A DNA stretch of 64,000 nt. Source: Roseiarcus sp963824475. GTDB lineage: Bacteria > Pseudomonadota > Alphaproteobacteria > Rhizobiales > Beijerinckiaceae. Made by a program: the position numbers and the translations under genes. The notes under the pieces were generated by a model. That model did not search any database and had not been told where the DNA came from. It saw only the letters and a list, made by a program, of their open reading frames with translations. The stretch covers positions 62,001 to 126,000 of the forward strand of contig CAWGPR010000006.1 in NCBI GenBank assembly GCA_963824475.1, read 5' to 3'. Numbering within the stretch: the stretch's first letter is position 1; the number at the start of each line of letters is the position of its first letter. Shown in pieces: positions 25,717 through 34,981 of this stretch.

Positions 25717-26485
25717 CTATTGATAATTTATGACCCGTCTTTCCACGGCCGTGACAACGAGGAAAATCGCGACGGCAAGGGACGAAGAGACAATGATCGC
25801 GGCGTAAAGGAGGTCGGACCTGTAGTTGAAGGTCGACTGGATGATAAGGGCGCCGAGCCCCTTGTTCGCGCCTATCCACTCGCCGACGATGGCGCCGACC
25901 ACGCAGGCGGTGGAGGCGATACGCAATGAAGCGAACAGGAAAGGAAGCGAACGCGGCGCGCGGAGCTTCCAGAAGATCTCAAGCGGGCTCGCGGAGAGGA
26001 CATGCATGAGCTCTTTTTCGTTGGCGCCGACCGAGTTCGAGCCCCCGCGTCATGTTCACCAGCGTTGGAAAGAAGCAGATGATCGATGCGATGATCACCT
26101 TCGGCAGAATCCCAATGCCAAAGATCAGGACGATGATCGGCGCGATGGCGAGAACCGGAATCGTGTTGAGGAAGAGCACGACGGGAAAGTAGGCCTGTTC
26201 GACTCGCCTGTTGTAGACAAAGGCGATGGCGAGGAGGATCGCCGCAAGATTGCCGATCACGAAGCCGAGAATGCTCTCGATGAACGTCGGCGCCAGGTTC
26301 TGCCAAAGCAGGATCGGATCGGCCGCGATGCGCAGCATCACCTGCCAGGGTGTCGGCACGATGAATTTGGGGACGCCGAACAGGGGAATGAGGAACTGCC
26401 AGAAGGCCAGGAGCGAAAGGGCCCCGAGAGTTGGCGGAACGGCGCGGGAGGCCGTGGAGGCGCGCTGAACGCGGCCGGTCAGCAT
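25717..26485 (-). pseudogene. ABC transporter permease (nitrate/sulfonate/taurine type), one frameshift
   Basis: Inner-membrane permease of a SsuC/TauC-like importer. The first frame gives PTLGALSLLAFWQFLIPLFG, several membrane helices and VLIFGIGILPKVIIASIICF, ending at NMTRG. At a C5 run (26042-26046 on the plus strand) one surplus base shifts the frame; removing it restores SNSVGANEKELMHVLSASPL with the EAA-loop and then the last helices to VERRVINYQ. The start overlaps the ATPase gene end. Everything else looks healthy, so a sequencing error is as likely as a real lesion. Confidence 0.85.
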
Positions 26486-27312
26486 GTTCGCAGCACCGCC
26501 CTCAGGTGGCCCATTCGCTCGACGAAGGCCGGGTCTTCGCGGATGGACCCCGAGGCGGCGGCCTTTACGCCGCGCAGATCCTCGAGCTCCCGCAGCCGGC
26601 CCGGATTGGAGGCCAGGACCAGGACGCGCTGGCCGAGATAGGCCGCCTCCATGATGCTGTGGGTCACGAAGAGGATCGTCATCCCGGTCGATTGCCAGAT
26701 GTTGAGCAGCTCTTCGTTCAGGCGGTCGCGGGTGATCTCATCGAGGGCGCCGAACGGCTCGTCCATCAACAGGATGCGCGGACGCGACAGGAGCGCCCGC
26801 GCGATCGCGACCCGCTGTCGCTGCCCGCCCGAGAGCTGATGGGGATAGGCGTTCTCCCGGCCGGCGAGGCCCATCATCGTGATGAGCTCGGCCGCGCTCG
26901 CTCCGCCGCGCTGATCTCGCCGCTCGACCCGCGCGCCCCGACCGACCTCTTCGGGCAGGCGCATATTTTCAACCACCGTTCGCCAGGGCAGCAGAGTCGG
27001 ATCTTGAAAGACGAACCCGACGTCCCGGCGCCGCCGCGCCACCGCCGGCCGTTCGCCGAAGACCTCGATCAGCCCCGCGGCCGGATCGAGCAGGTCGGCG
27101 ATGACCCGTAGCAGCGTTGACTTTCCGCAGCCTGAAGGGCCGATGATCGTCAGGAACTCCCCTTCGGCAACCTCGATGTCGAGACTGGCCAGAACCTTGT
27201 GGACCCCGGCCGGGCCCTGATAGGCCGCGTCGAGGCCGCCCGCCCGGATGGCCAGAGGCCGGGCGGTCGGAGATAACGTCTCATCGGACCGAACCTGGAG
27301 TCCGGGCCGCAT
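26479..27312 (-). CDS. ABC transporter ATP-binding protein (SsuB/TauB type)
   Basis: 277-aa ATPase energising the adjacent importer. Walker A IIGPSGCGKSTLLR, signature YPHQLSGGQRQRVAIAR, Walker B RILLMDEPFGALDEI and switch His in TILFVTHSIMEAAYL are all intact. It shares one base with the stop of the binding-protein gene and overlaps the permease gene by a few bases, so the three are translationally coupled. The C-terminus lacks a regulatory extension. Confidence 0.93.
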   Translation of the reverse strand: MRPGLQVRSDETLSPTARPLAIRAGGLDAAYQGPAGVHKVLASLDIEVAEGEFLTIIGPSGCGKSTLLRVIADLLDPAAGLIEVFGERPAVARRRRDVGFVFQDPTLLPWRTVVENMRLPEEVGRGARVERRDQRGGASAAELITMMGLAGRENAYPHQLSGGQRQRVAIARALLSRPRILLMDEPFGALDEITRDRLNEELLNIWQSTGMTILFVTHSIMEAAYLGQRVLVLASNPGRLRELEDLRGVKAAASGSIREDPAFVERMGHLRAVLRTC

Positions 27313-28367
27313 CAGTATTTCGGACGATCGGCTGCGGTCCGTTCGAGGATGGCGGTGGTCATCGATTCATTCAGGACCGGCTTGGCCGCGCCCTTGAACA
27401 TCCCGATTTCGTCCATGAGATCGATCTGGGCGCCGATGTCGGACGGCTTGAAGCTGCCCCAGCCATTCGCCTTGGTGTTGGCGTCGAAGGAAAGACCTAG
27501 GACGAGCGGGATCGTCTTTTTCTCGATCGCGAGATCCAGATTGGGATAGGCCTTGACCGTGATCTCGACGGCCTCTTCCGGATGTTCGTAGCTGTAGCCC
27601 CAGCCCTTTGCGACGGCGGTCAGGAAGCGGGCCAGGAGGTCGGCGTTCTTGGCAAGCGCGTCGTCCGTGGCGAAATAGACGTTGCCCGGGTCAATGATGC
27701 CGGCGGCGCTCTCCATCATCGTGATCCGCTCGGGACCGATCGCGGCCAGCGCCTGGGTGTTGGTGATCCAGCCGGTGACGACATCGAGCTGGCCGGCGGC
27801 GAGCGGCGTCATATCGAACCCCATCGTCGAGATGTTGAGCTTCGAGGGGTCAAGCTTGGCCTTGGCGATCAGCGCGTCCAGCGTGGCGCGGGCGGTCGGC
27901 TGAATTCCGATGCGCTTGCCGTAGAGATCCTCAGGTTTATGCACCGGAGCCCTCGGCAGCGAGAAATAGGCGAAGGGCGCCTGTTGATATCCGGTGGCGA
28001 ACAGGCGCGCCGGGGCGCCGGCCGAGCGGGCCAGCAGCAGCTGCGAAACGCCGGAAAACTGGCCGAGTTGGGCTTGGCCGGAGACAATCGGAGCAAGGGT
28101 CGCCGAGTTGGGGCCGCCGGGGATCATCTCGACCTCGAGGCCCTGATCCTTGAAGTAACCGTTGTGAACCGCCACCACGTCCCCGATCTGCCCATTGCCC
28201 ATGAGCCAGTCATACTGGACCACGACTTTGGCGGTGTCGGCGCGGCTCGTTGCCGGCGCGAGGAGGCTGGCGCCGGATCCGGCAGCGATGGCGCCTACGA
28301 CGGCGCCGCCCTTCAGAAAGCCCCGGCGACTGAGGCTCGCGGCCCACCCGTTCTCCCGATTGTTCAT
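27312..28367 (-). CDS. ABC transporter substrate-binding protein, NMT1/THI5-like, Tat signal
   Basis: 351-aa periplasmic binding protein for a nitrate/sulfonate/pyrimidine-precursor type importer. The N-terminus has a twin-arginine signal: LSRRGFLKGGAVVGAIAAGS. The mature part has AKVVVQYDWLMGNGQIGDVV, VEMIPGGPNSATLAPIVSGQ and APVHKPEDLYGKRIGIQPTA, as expected of the NMT1 fold. The exact ligand cannot be read. It overlaps the VOC gene upstream by 4 bases (ATGA) and the ATPase downstream. Together with the GntR gene they form one five-gene unit. Confidence 0.9.
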   Translation of the reverse strand: MNNRENGWAASLSRRGFLKGGAVVGAIAAGSGASLLAPATSRADTAKVVVQYDWLMGNGQIGDVVAVHNGYFKDQGLEVEMIPGGPNSATLAPIVSGQAQLGQFSGVSQLLLARSAGAPARLFATGYQQAPFAYFSLPRAPVHKPEDLYGKRIGIQPTARATLDALIAKAKLDPSKLNISTMGFDMTPLAAGQLDVVTGWITNTQALAAIGPERITMMESAAGIIDPGNVYFATDDALAKNADLLARFLTAVAKGWGYSYEHPEEAVEITVKAYPNLDLAIEKKTIPLVLGLSFDANTKANGWGSFKPSDIGAQIDLMDEIGMFKGAAKPVLNESMTTAILERTAADRPKY

Positions 28368-28801
28368 TCGGTCACCTCTCCAAACCTCTTGCCACCCAGC
28401 TCATCCAGCCACGAGTAGATCTCCCAGATATACTCGTCAGGATCCGTGAAATAAATGCAGCGCGCCTGCCACGGGTAATCCTTCGGCGGCGCGACGAAGC
28501 TCACTCCGCGCGCGAGCAACTGTTCGTAGAGGGCGTCGACCTCTTCGGGCTTCTTGAGCTCGATGGCGCCGATACTCTTATGCACGCCCGGACCGGCTCT
28601 CTTGCTTGAAATGCCGACGGTCTTCGCGATGTGATCGATTTCCCACAGGGCGAAGGCGACATGCTCGGTCTTGAAGTCGGCGAACCCTTCGGCCTTCGTG
28701 CGCAGGGTAAAGCCGAGCTTGTCGCGATAAAAAGCCACCGAGCGCTCGACGTCTTCGACGAAAAAGCAGAAATCGGTAATTGGAGGCATTCCGAACGCCA
28801 T
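28364..28801 (-). CDS. VOC-family (glyoxalase/bleomycin resistance-like) protein
   Basis: 145-aa vicinal-oxygen-chelate protein. The two beta-alpha-beta-beta-beta units are visible: ITDFCFFVEDVERSVAFYRD and later PPKDYPWQARCIYFTDPDEY with the metal-binding Glu in YIWEIYSW. ATG 28801 (MAFGMPPITDFC) was chosen over an upstream in-frame start because the VOC fold begins directly after it. It is the first gene of the ABC uptake operon and overlaps the binding-protein gene by ATGA, so it may process the imported compound; that link is inference. Confidence 0.85.
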   Translation of the reverse strand: MAFGMPPITDFCFFVEDVERSVAFYRDKLGFTLRTKAEGFADFKTEHVAFALWEIDHIAKTVGISSKRAGPGVHKSIGAIELKKPEEVDALYEQLLARGVSFVAPPKDYPWQARCIYFTDPDEYIWEIYSWLDELGGKRFGEVTE

Positions 28802-29056
28802 GGCAAAAACTTTCGAAATTGTGATTTGCTTTCGATAATGTACCAGAATGCGAACATGGGTCGAGGCCAAAGAATCGCCACGATGATCAAAATTTGGCAG
28901 GCGCCCAAACCGCGCTTTCGATCCGCCCTGCCGAGGAGCGGCGGGCTCATGCCGTAGGGCGTCGAGGAGAACGCCCGTCTCTCGACCGGCTATGGCATGG
29001 TGGGCGGGCCACCGACGACGGCGCCGTCAAGCGCCTTGAGGCTAGCCGCCTGCCCC

Positions 29057-30413
29057 TCACCCTTCCGCCTTTGCCTCGTCCCTCAGGAAATCCTCGAGCC
29101 AGTGGATGTCGTATTGGCCGTTCTGGACGTCTGAGTTTCGAACGAGCGCCCGAAACAGCGGCAGCGTCGTCTCGACGCCCTCGACGACGAATTCATCCAG
29201 CGCCCTTCTCAGCCGCATCAGAGCCTCGGTTCGGGTTCGGCCGTGGACGATCAGCTTGCCAACCAAGGAATCGTAAAAGGGCGGGATCACGTAGCCCTGA
29301 TACGCTGCCGAAATCGACGCGAATGCCAAGGCCCCCGGGGGGATGGAAGTAGGTGATTCGTCCCGGCGAGGGCTGAAAAGTGCGCGGGTGCTCGGCGTTG
29401 ATGCGGCACTCAATCGCCGCGCCGAGGAATCGAACGTCCTCTTGCGCGAACGAGAGGGGCGAGCCGGCCGCAATCTTGATTTGCTCGTTGATGATGTCAA
29501 TTCCGGTGATCATCTCCGTGACCGGATGCTCGACTTGCACCCGGGTGTTCATCTCGATGAAGAAGAACTCCCCGTCCTCGTGGAGGAATTCGACCGTGCC
29601 GGCGCCGACGTAGCCGAGTTCCGCCATCGCCTTGGCGACAATCCCGCCGACGCCCTCGCGTTGTTCGGGGTTGAGGGCAGGGGAGGGCCCTTCCTCCCAG
29701 ACTTTCTGGTGGCGACGCTGAAGGGAGCAATCGCGCTCGCCAAGGTGAATGGCGTGGCCCTGCGTGTCGCCGAGCACCTGAACTTCGATGTGGCGCGGCT
29801 TGGCGAGATATTTCTCGAGGTAAACGGAATCGCTGCCGAACGCGGTCCGCGCTTCGATCCTGGCGGCGCTGATCGCTTCAGCGATGTCGTCGGGTCCCCG
29901 GGCGACCTTCATGCCGCGGCCGCCCCCGCCCGCCGCAGCCTTGACCATGACCGGGTAGCCGATCTCGGCGGCGATCTTAAGCGCTTCGTCTTCGTCCCGG
30001 ATGCTGTCCTCGGAACCCGGGACACAAGGGATCCCAAGACGCTGCGCGGTGCGCTTGGCCTCGATCTTGTCGCCCATCAAGCGGATGTGTTCGGCCTTCG
30101 GACCGATGAAAGCGATCTCGTGTTCGTCAAGAATTTCCGCGAAACGCGCATTCTCGGCCAGAAAGCCATAGCCCGGGTGGACGGCGTCGGCGCCGGTGAT
30201 CTCGCACGCCGCGACAATGGCGGGAATGTTGAGATAGCTGTCGCGCGCCGGCGGGGGGCCTATGCACACGCTCTCGTCCGCAAGCTTGACGTGCATCGCG
30301 TCTCTGTCGGCGGTCGAATAGACGGCGACGGTCGCGATGCCGAGCTCCTTGGCGGCACGCAGGACTCTGAGCGCGATTTCGCCCCGGTTGGCGATGAGGA
30401 TCTTATCGAACAT
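29057..30413 (-). CDS. accC: Acetyl-CoA carboxylase, biotin carboxylase subunit, interrupted by a one-base insertion
   Basis: ATP-grasp subunit that carboxylates the biotin on AccB, first step of fatty-acid synthesis. Begins MFDKILIANRGEIALRVLRA; contains the glycine-rich ATP loop KAAAGGGGRGMKVARG, HLGERDCSLQRRHQK, FFFIEMNTRVQVEHPVTEMI and ECRINAEHP. Near 29311 an extra A (plus strand GAAATCG) shifts the frame just after GIRVD; the rest, SAAYQGYVIPPFYDSLVGKL to the end DFLRDEAKAEG, is read one frame over. Because accC is essential and no second copy is in view, a sequence error is the simplest explanation. Located 54 bases after accB. Confidence 0.92.
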
Positions 30414-30467
30414 CGGGGCGAGCTTCCCGATCGTTTGTAACCCCCGCGGCGCCATGCGCGATCGCGG

Positions 30468-30974
30468 TCATTCAATGATCATCAACGGCTGGTCGTATTC
30501 GACCGGCGCGCCATCGGCGACCAGAACGCTGACGACTTTGCCAGCGTGGGGCGCGACAATGTCGTTGAAGGTTTTCATGGCCTCGACCAGCAGCAACTTG
30601 TCTCCGACCTTCACCACCGATCCAAGTTCGACGAACGGCTTGGCTTCGGGACTGGGCCGCAAATAGGCTGTGCCGACCATCGGCGATTTCACCGCGCCCG
30701 CGAGATCGGCTGAAGGCGCGCCCGTTGCGGGCGGAGGGATGGCGGCGCCTTGCGCGGGATTGGCGGCGGCGGGCGCCGCTTGCGGAATCGTGGCGACGCT
30801 CGCTTGAGCCGACGGCGCTCGCTCGCGCGCCAGACGCACTTGCAGGTCTCCGAGGCTGATCTCGATCTCGCTCAGATCGTATTGCGACACGATCTTTGCG
30901 AGCTGGTCGATCGCAGCGACGTCGACGAGACTTTGCGCAGACCCGTCGGTTTGCGCGCCGGACGGCTTCTTCAT
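30468..30974 (-). CDS. accB: Acetyl-CoA carboxylase biotin carboxyl carrier protein
   Basis: 168-aa carrier subunit of acetyl-CoA carboxylase. The C-terminal biotinyl domain carries the biotinylated Lys in LLLVEAMKTFNDIVAPHAGK; the family-specific thumb is in KSPMVGTAYLRPSPEAKPFV. An Ala/Pro-rich linker precedes it, and the N-terminus has VDVAAIDQLAKIVSQYDLSE. ATG 30974 gives the normal family start MKKPSG. Upstream gene of the accB-accC pair. Confidence 0.95.
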   Translation of the reverse strand: MKKPSGAQTDGSAQSLVDVAAIDQLAKIVSQYDLSEIEISLGDLQVRLARERAPSAQASVATIPQAAPAAANPAQGAAIPPPATGAPSADLAGAVKSPMVGTAYLRPSPEAKPFVELGSVVKVGDKLLLVEAMKTFNDIVAPHAGKVVSVLVADGAPVEYDQPLMIIE

Positions 30975-31074
30975 TGTCTTTCGCTCGCGCGGGGGAACGG
31001 ACGTGACGGTCAACAAGCGGGCTTTCGTATATCCCGCGGGCCAGAGCAAGGAAAGCGCCATGCGGCGCCGCCGT

Positions 31075-33162
31075 TCATGCCCGGCGCGCCCATACGCTGA
31101 CGTCATGAAACGCCACGCCGCCGTGCGGAGCGACGCTGTCGTCGCCGACGAGGACGTTGATCCCCCACCCGTCGAGAAAGGCGGAAGGCGGCCAGACGCC
31201 TTCGCTGACGAGGACCCCGGATTTCACGCCCTCGAATATGCGAACATGCAAGCGCGTCCGGCCGCGCCGGTTGCCCAGTTGCACGACGTCGCCTTGCGAG
31301 AGCCCAAGCCTCGCGGCGTCGGACGGATTGATGAGCACTTCGGGCCGCTGTTCGCGCGCGCGCGAAGTCGCCGTCTCAGTGAAGCTTGAATTGAGGAAGT
31401 TTCTGGCCGGCGAGGTCGCAAGCTTGAACGGGTGATCTTCGTCGGGGTCCTCGTTGACTGGCCAGTAGTCGGGCAAACTCGGCATTGCGCGCCACGGGCC
31501 GCGCATTCCGTCATTGGCGACGGGCGTGTCTGTCCAATCCGCCCTGAAGCGAAACTTTCCATCCGCAAAGCCAAAGCCGTCAAGGAAGTGCGATTCCTCG
31601 AACGGCGGTTGCAAGTCGAGCCAGCGCTCTCTTTCGAGCCGCGCAAGATCGCCCCAGCCCAATTCCCGCAGCGTCCAATCGATGATCTCTCGCGGCGACA
31701 TCGAGAATGCGGGATGCTCGGCGCCGACGCGCCCCGCGAGCGCGGCGATCACCTCGTGATTCGAACGGCAGCCCTCGGGCGGGTCGATGACCTTGGGCGC
31801 GAATTGCAGGTGCTGGTGGCCCCCGGCGGTGTAAATGTCGTCGTGTTCCAGAAACATGGTGGCGGGCAAGACGATGTCGGCGTAGCGCGCCGTGTCGGTC
31901 ATGAACTGTTCGTGGACGCAGGTGAACAGATCATCGCGCGAAAAACCGCGCCGCACTTTCTCCTGATGCGGAGCGACGGCGAGCGGGTTCGTATTCTGAA
32001 TCAGCATGGCTCGCACGGGCGGCCCGCCTTTCAGCGCCTCGGCGTCGCCGGTCAGAATGGCGCCGACCCGCGACTGGTCGAGACGACGAACGCTCGTATC
32101 GCGAACGTCCAGACCCTCGATCATCGTCTTTTGCAGCTTGTAGACGCCGCTATTGCTGTGGAAGGCCCCGCCTCCCTCATGCGCCCAAGCGCCGATGACG
32201 GCGGGAATGCATAGAGCCGCGTGCAGGTTCACCGCGCCGTTTCTTTGGCGCGAGAAGCCGTAACCGAGGCGGAAGAAGCTGCGTTTCGACCGCCCGATGA
32301 GCGCGGCGAATTCCTCGATTTGCGCGACGCCGACGCCGGTGATCGCGCTTGCCCACGCCGGATCGCGGGCCTGCATGTGCGCCTCGAGTTCGTGCGGCGC
32401 GTCGGTGTAGCGTTCGAGATAGTCCCAGTCGGCGAAGCGATCGCGAAACAGGATGTGCATCACCGCGCAGGCGAGCGCTCCATCCGTGCCCGGCCGCACG
32501 CATAAGGCGAGATCGGCCTGGCGCATCGTTTCGGTTTCATAGACGTCGACAGCGACGATTTTCGCGCCGCGTTCCTTGCGCGCGCGAATCGCATGGGTCA
32601 TGACGTTGACTTGCGTGGCGACCGCGTTGGTGCCCCAAATGACGACGCAATCCGACTTCGCCATTTCTCGCGGATCAGCGCCCATCAGCCGGCCGGTTCC
32701 CGCGACATATCCGGGCCATGCGATGCCGACGCAGATTGTCCCGTGGAAGCGGGAATAGCGCTTGGCGTGCGTGAGGCGCTCGATTCCGTCGCGCATCACG
32801 AGACCCATCGTGCCGGCGTAGAAGTAGGGCCACACGCCTTCGGGTCCGAGCTCGCGCTCGACCGAGAGAAAATTGTCAGCGACGCGGTCGAGCGCCTCGT
32901 CCCAACCGATCGGCGCAAATTGCCCGCTTCCCTTGGGACCGACGCGGCGAAACGGCTGAGTGAGCCGATCCGGGTGATGGATGCGCTCCCAATAGCGAGC
33001 GACCTTGGCGCAGACGACGCCGGACGTATAGGTCTGGTCGCGCGCCCCGTGGATGCGGCCAATGCGCTTTCCGCCGATCACCTCGACGTCGAGAGCGCAA
33101 ACCGAGGGGCAGTCGTGCGGACAGACTGAAGGGCGCCGCGTAACCTCGGTGACCGCGTTCAT
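31075..33162 (-). CDS. Molybdopterin-dependent oxidoreductase with N-terminal [4Fe-4S] site
   Basis: 695-aa protein of the DMSO-reductase/formate-dehydrogenase-like superfamily. The N-terminal iron-sulfur ligands are SVCPHDCPSVCALDVEV and a later Cys in GVVCAKVARYWERIHHPDRL. Cofactor-binding blocks include CVVIWGTNAVATQVNVMTHA, VDVYETETMRQADLALCVRP and the C-terminal molydopterin-dinucleotide domain ATSPARNFLNSSFTETATSR. No Tat signal is seen, so it should be cytoplasmic. The usual partner Fe-S or membrane subunits are not adjacent, and the substrate cannot be assigned. ATG 33162 (MNAVTEVTRRPSVCPHDCP) places the cluster site near residue 15, as usual. Confidence 0.88.
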   Translation of the reverse strand: MNAVTEVTRRPSVCPHDCPSVCALDVEVIGGKRIGRIHGARDQTYTSGVVCAKVARYWERIHHPDRLTQPFRRVGPKGSGQFAPIGWDEALDRVADNFLSVERELGPEGVWPYFYAGTMGLVMRDGIERLTHAKRYSRFHGTICVGIAWPGYVAGTGRLMGADPREMAKSDCVVIWGTNAVATQVNVMTHAIRARKERGAKIVAVDVYETETMRQADLALCVRPGTDGALACAVMHILFRDRFADWDYLERYTDAPHELEAHMQARDPAWASAITGVGVAQIEEFAALIGRSKRSFFRLGYGFSRQRNGAVNLHAALCIPAVIGAWAHEGGGAFHSNSGVYKLQKTMIEGLDVRDTSVRRLDQSRVGAILTGDAEALKGGPPVRAMLIQNTNPLAVAPHQEKVRRGFSRDDLFTCVHEQFMTDTARYADIVLPATMFLEHDDIYTAGGHQHLQFAPKVIDPPEGCRSNHEVIAALAGRVGAEHPAFSMSPREIIDWTLRELGWGDLARLERERWLDLQPPFEESHFLDGFGFADGKFRFRADWTDTPVANDGMRGPWRAMPSLPDYWPVNEDPDEDHPFKLATSPARNFLNSSFTETATSRAREQRPEVLINPSDAARLGLSQGDVVQLGNRRGRTRLHVRIFEGVKSGVLVSEGVWPPSAFLDGWGINVLVGDDSVAPHGGVAFHDVSVWARRA

Positions 33163-33290
33163 GAGCCTCTCAAACCAACGTCGCGCCTCGAGCGGCGCGA
33201 GCGCGTGCCCTATACTAGCGCGCCATGTCCTCTGATTGAAGCGCCCGCGCCCGATCTCCAGCGGTGGCGCTATCCCCTCTTGCGCTCGCA

Positions 33291-33320
33291 AACGAATACA
33301 ACTATAAGGTTGTATTCGTT
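33291..33320. promoter_or_regulatory. Perfect 12-bp inverted repeat, candidate operator
   Basis: AACGAATACAAC and its exact reverse complement GTTGTATTCGTT are separated by 6 bases (TATAAG). It lies between the divergent molybdopterin oxidoreductase and the PLD-like gene, just before the preferred PLD start. No T-run follows, so it looks like an operator rather than a terminator. The binding protein is unknown. Confidence 0.55.
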
Positions 33321-33338
33321 CAACCCTTTAAGTCGGCC

Positions 33339-33920
33339 TTGGCAATTCGCTTATTTTTGAGCGCCTGCGTGGGATTGATCGCCCTCGGGGCGGCTTGGGC
33401 CGAGAAAGGCTCCCAGGCCGAGCAAGGCTCCCAGGCGGAGGGACCCAAGGCGCAGATCCACTACGCGCCGCGTGAAAACCTTGAAACCGTCGATGTTCGG
33501 GAGATCGGCCGCGCCCAATTGTCCGTCGACATGGCGGCGTACGTGCTGTCTGACCCGCAAATCATCGAGGCTCTAACTGACGCTGCGGAGCGCGGCGTCG
33601 TCATCCGCCTTTATCTAGACCGGTCTCAATTCGCGGAGCACGGACCCACACGCGGGGGATTCGTCGAAGCCTTGCTTGCCCATCCCAATGTCGCGGCGAG
33701 GGTCAAGGGCGAGGGCGTCTTGATGCATCTGAAAGCCTACGCCGTCGATGGGGAGGTGTTGCGAACCGGCTCGGGCAACTTCTCCCGCTCCGGGCTCGCC
33801 AGTCAGGACAACGACGCGATCTTCATTACCGACCCCGCGGTCGTCGACGCGTTCGAAGGCAATTTCGAACGCATATGGGCGCGCGCACGGAACATCGGCG
33901 CTTTGGACGCGACCCGCTGA
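33339..33920 (+). CDS. Phospholipase D-like (single HKD) exported nuclease/hydrolase
   Basis: About 193 aa. The N-terminus LAIRLFLSACVGLIALGAAW is a signal peptide, so it is likely periplasmic. The PLD motif is HLKAYAVDGEVLRTGSGNFS with the His and Lys present and the downstream Asn/Ser, followed by SRSGLASQDNDAIFITD, resembling the Nuc/PLD family with one HKD motif that works as a dimer. Start uncertain: TTG 33339 precedes the signal peptide; a GTG at 33264 lies upstream of the inverted repeat and is disfavoured. Substrate (DNA or phospholipid) unknown. Confidence 0.78.
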   Translation: MAIRLFLSACVGLIALGAAWAEKGSQAEQGSQAEGPKAQIHYAPRENLETVDVREIGRAQLSVDMAAYVLSDPQIIEALTDAAERGVVIRLYLDRSQFAEHGPTRGGFVEALLAHPNVAARVKGEGVLMHLKAYAVDGEVLRTGSGNFSRSGLASQDNDAIFITDPAVVDAFEGNFERIWARARNIGALDATR

Positions 33921-33931
33921 ACCGGACGCCT

Positions 33932-34183
33932 CTAACGCGAATTGTCTCGCGGCTGCGGCAGCCCCAAGGGCGTGTAGCGCTCGTAATGTTGGCTGAACAC
34001 GTCGGCGACAGTCTCCGCCTGTCGAGTCGCCGTATCGTTTTGCGCGGCCAGAATCGAGGACACCTGCCAGCGCCAGGTGGACGGGTCGTCTGTGCTGGGG
34101 CCGGTGGCTACCTCCGTCACTCCCGCAGCGTAGCCCACGCCGCCGCCGATTACGGTCGCAACAAGAATGAGGGACTTCCGCAT
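33932..34183 (-). CDS. Small exported hypothetical protein
   Basis: 83 aa. The start ATG 34183 follows GGAGGAGACG, a strong ribosome site, and begins with a signal peptide or membrane anchor (MRKSLILVATVIGGGVGYAAG). The rest is polar (STWRWQVSSILAAQNDTATR; VFSQHYERYTPLGLPQPRDN). No family recognised. It faces the PLD-like gene and ends 11 bases from its stop. Confidence rests on the ribosome site and signal rather than homology. Confidence 0.65.
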   Translation of the reverse strand: MRKSLILVATVIGGGVGYAAGVTEVATGPSTDDPSTWRWQVSSILAAQNDTATRQAETVADVFSQHYERYTPLGLPQPRDNSR

Positions 34184-34288
34184 CGTCTCCTCCGTGATCT
34201 TGGCGTCTATTGTCTGCGCCGCGCTCCCCACCATCTCCCATGCGAACGACGCTAATTAATAAAGTGTAAACATAGATTTGTGGCTTGG

Positions 34289-34981
34289 CTAGGGCGATTC
34301 GCTTTTTAAGGCCATTTCGCGCAGCGCGTTGTTCGCCATCGTGCGAGTTATACGTCGGCCTTGCGTCAAAGCTTCATTGTCGAGCGTATCGACAAGCGCT
34401 CGCGCGGCGCCGAGCGAACGCTCGATTCTCAGCGCAATATAGCTGATCACGCGCGGGTCCACCTGCAGTTGTCGATCGCTGAACAACTTGAAGAGAACCG
34501 CCTCGGTCAATTCGATGTCCGGCGCATCAAGGCGCGCGACGGGCGCCAGTCGGAGTCGCGACAGAAGGTCGGGAGTGTTGAGGCCCCAGGCGTCCGGCGC
34601 AGTCCGGCCGGTCAGCAGCAGCCACGCGTTGTTTTGCAGCGCGGTGTTTATCAGGTGAAAGAAAAGCGCCTCTGCGCGCTTTGCGCAGTCGGCGTCTTCA
34701 ATCAGCACGGCGTCGGCCCGAGCGCAGGCCTGAATGCTTCGTTCGTCCAGCCCCTCTCCGGAGAGGGTGATCGCGTCGGCGGCGCGGGCCCAGATTGCTC
34801 CGAGGTGGCTTTTTCCCGCCCCCTCGGGACCGACGAGCATCAGCATGCGACCGGCCCAGTTCGGCCAGAGTTCGACCGCCGCCAGGGCGTCACGGTTCGA
34901 GGGCGCCGAGAGAAAATCCTCGCGCGCGAAGCTTGGCGAATGCGACCAGCGAAATGTCAGCTGGCGAGGCGGAGCCATCAT
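34289..34981 (-). CDS. hda: DnaA-like regulatory inactivator Hda
   Basis: 230-aa AAA+ protein similar to the DnaA ATPase domain without the DNA-binding part. In the known system Hda with the beta clamp stimulates ATP hydrolysis by DnaA and limits re-initiation. The N-terminal QLTFRWSHSPSFAREDFLSA resembles the clamp-binding region; Walker A is LVGPEGAGKSHLGAIWARAA, and sensor/box motifs follow (AVLIEDADCAKRAEALFFHL; ELTEAVLFKLFSDRQLQVDP). It starts with two ATGs (MMAPPRQ) that overlap the stop of perM by 4 bases, so translation is coupled. Confidence 0.88.
   Translation of the reverse strand: MMAPPRQLTFRWSHSPSFAREDFLSAPSNRDALAAVELWPNWAGRMLMLVGPEGAGKSHLGAIWARAADAITLSGEGLDERSIQACARADAVLIEDADCAKRAEALFFHLINTALQNNAWLLLTGRTAPDAWGLNTPDLLSRLRLAPVARLDAPDIELTEAVLFKLFSDRQLQVDPRVISYIALRIERSLGAARALVDTLDNEALTQGRRITRTMANNALREMALKSESP

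Noticed and set aside
33291..33320. Inverted repeat as a transcription terminator
   Set aside because: No T-run follows on either strand, and it lies between divergent genes where no transcript is expected to end.
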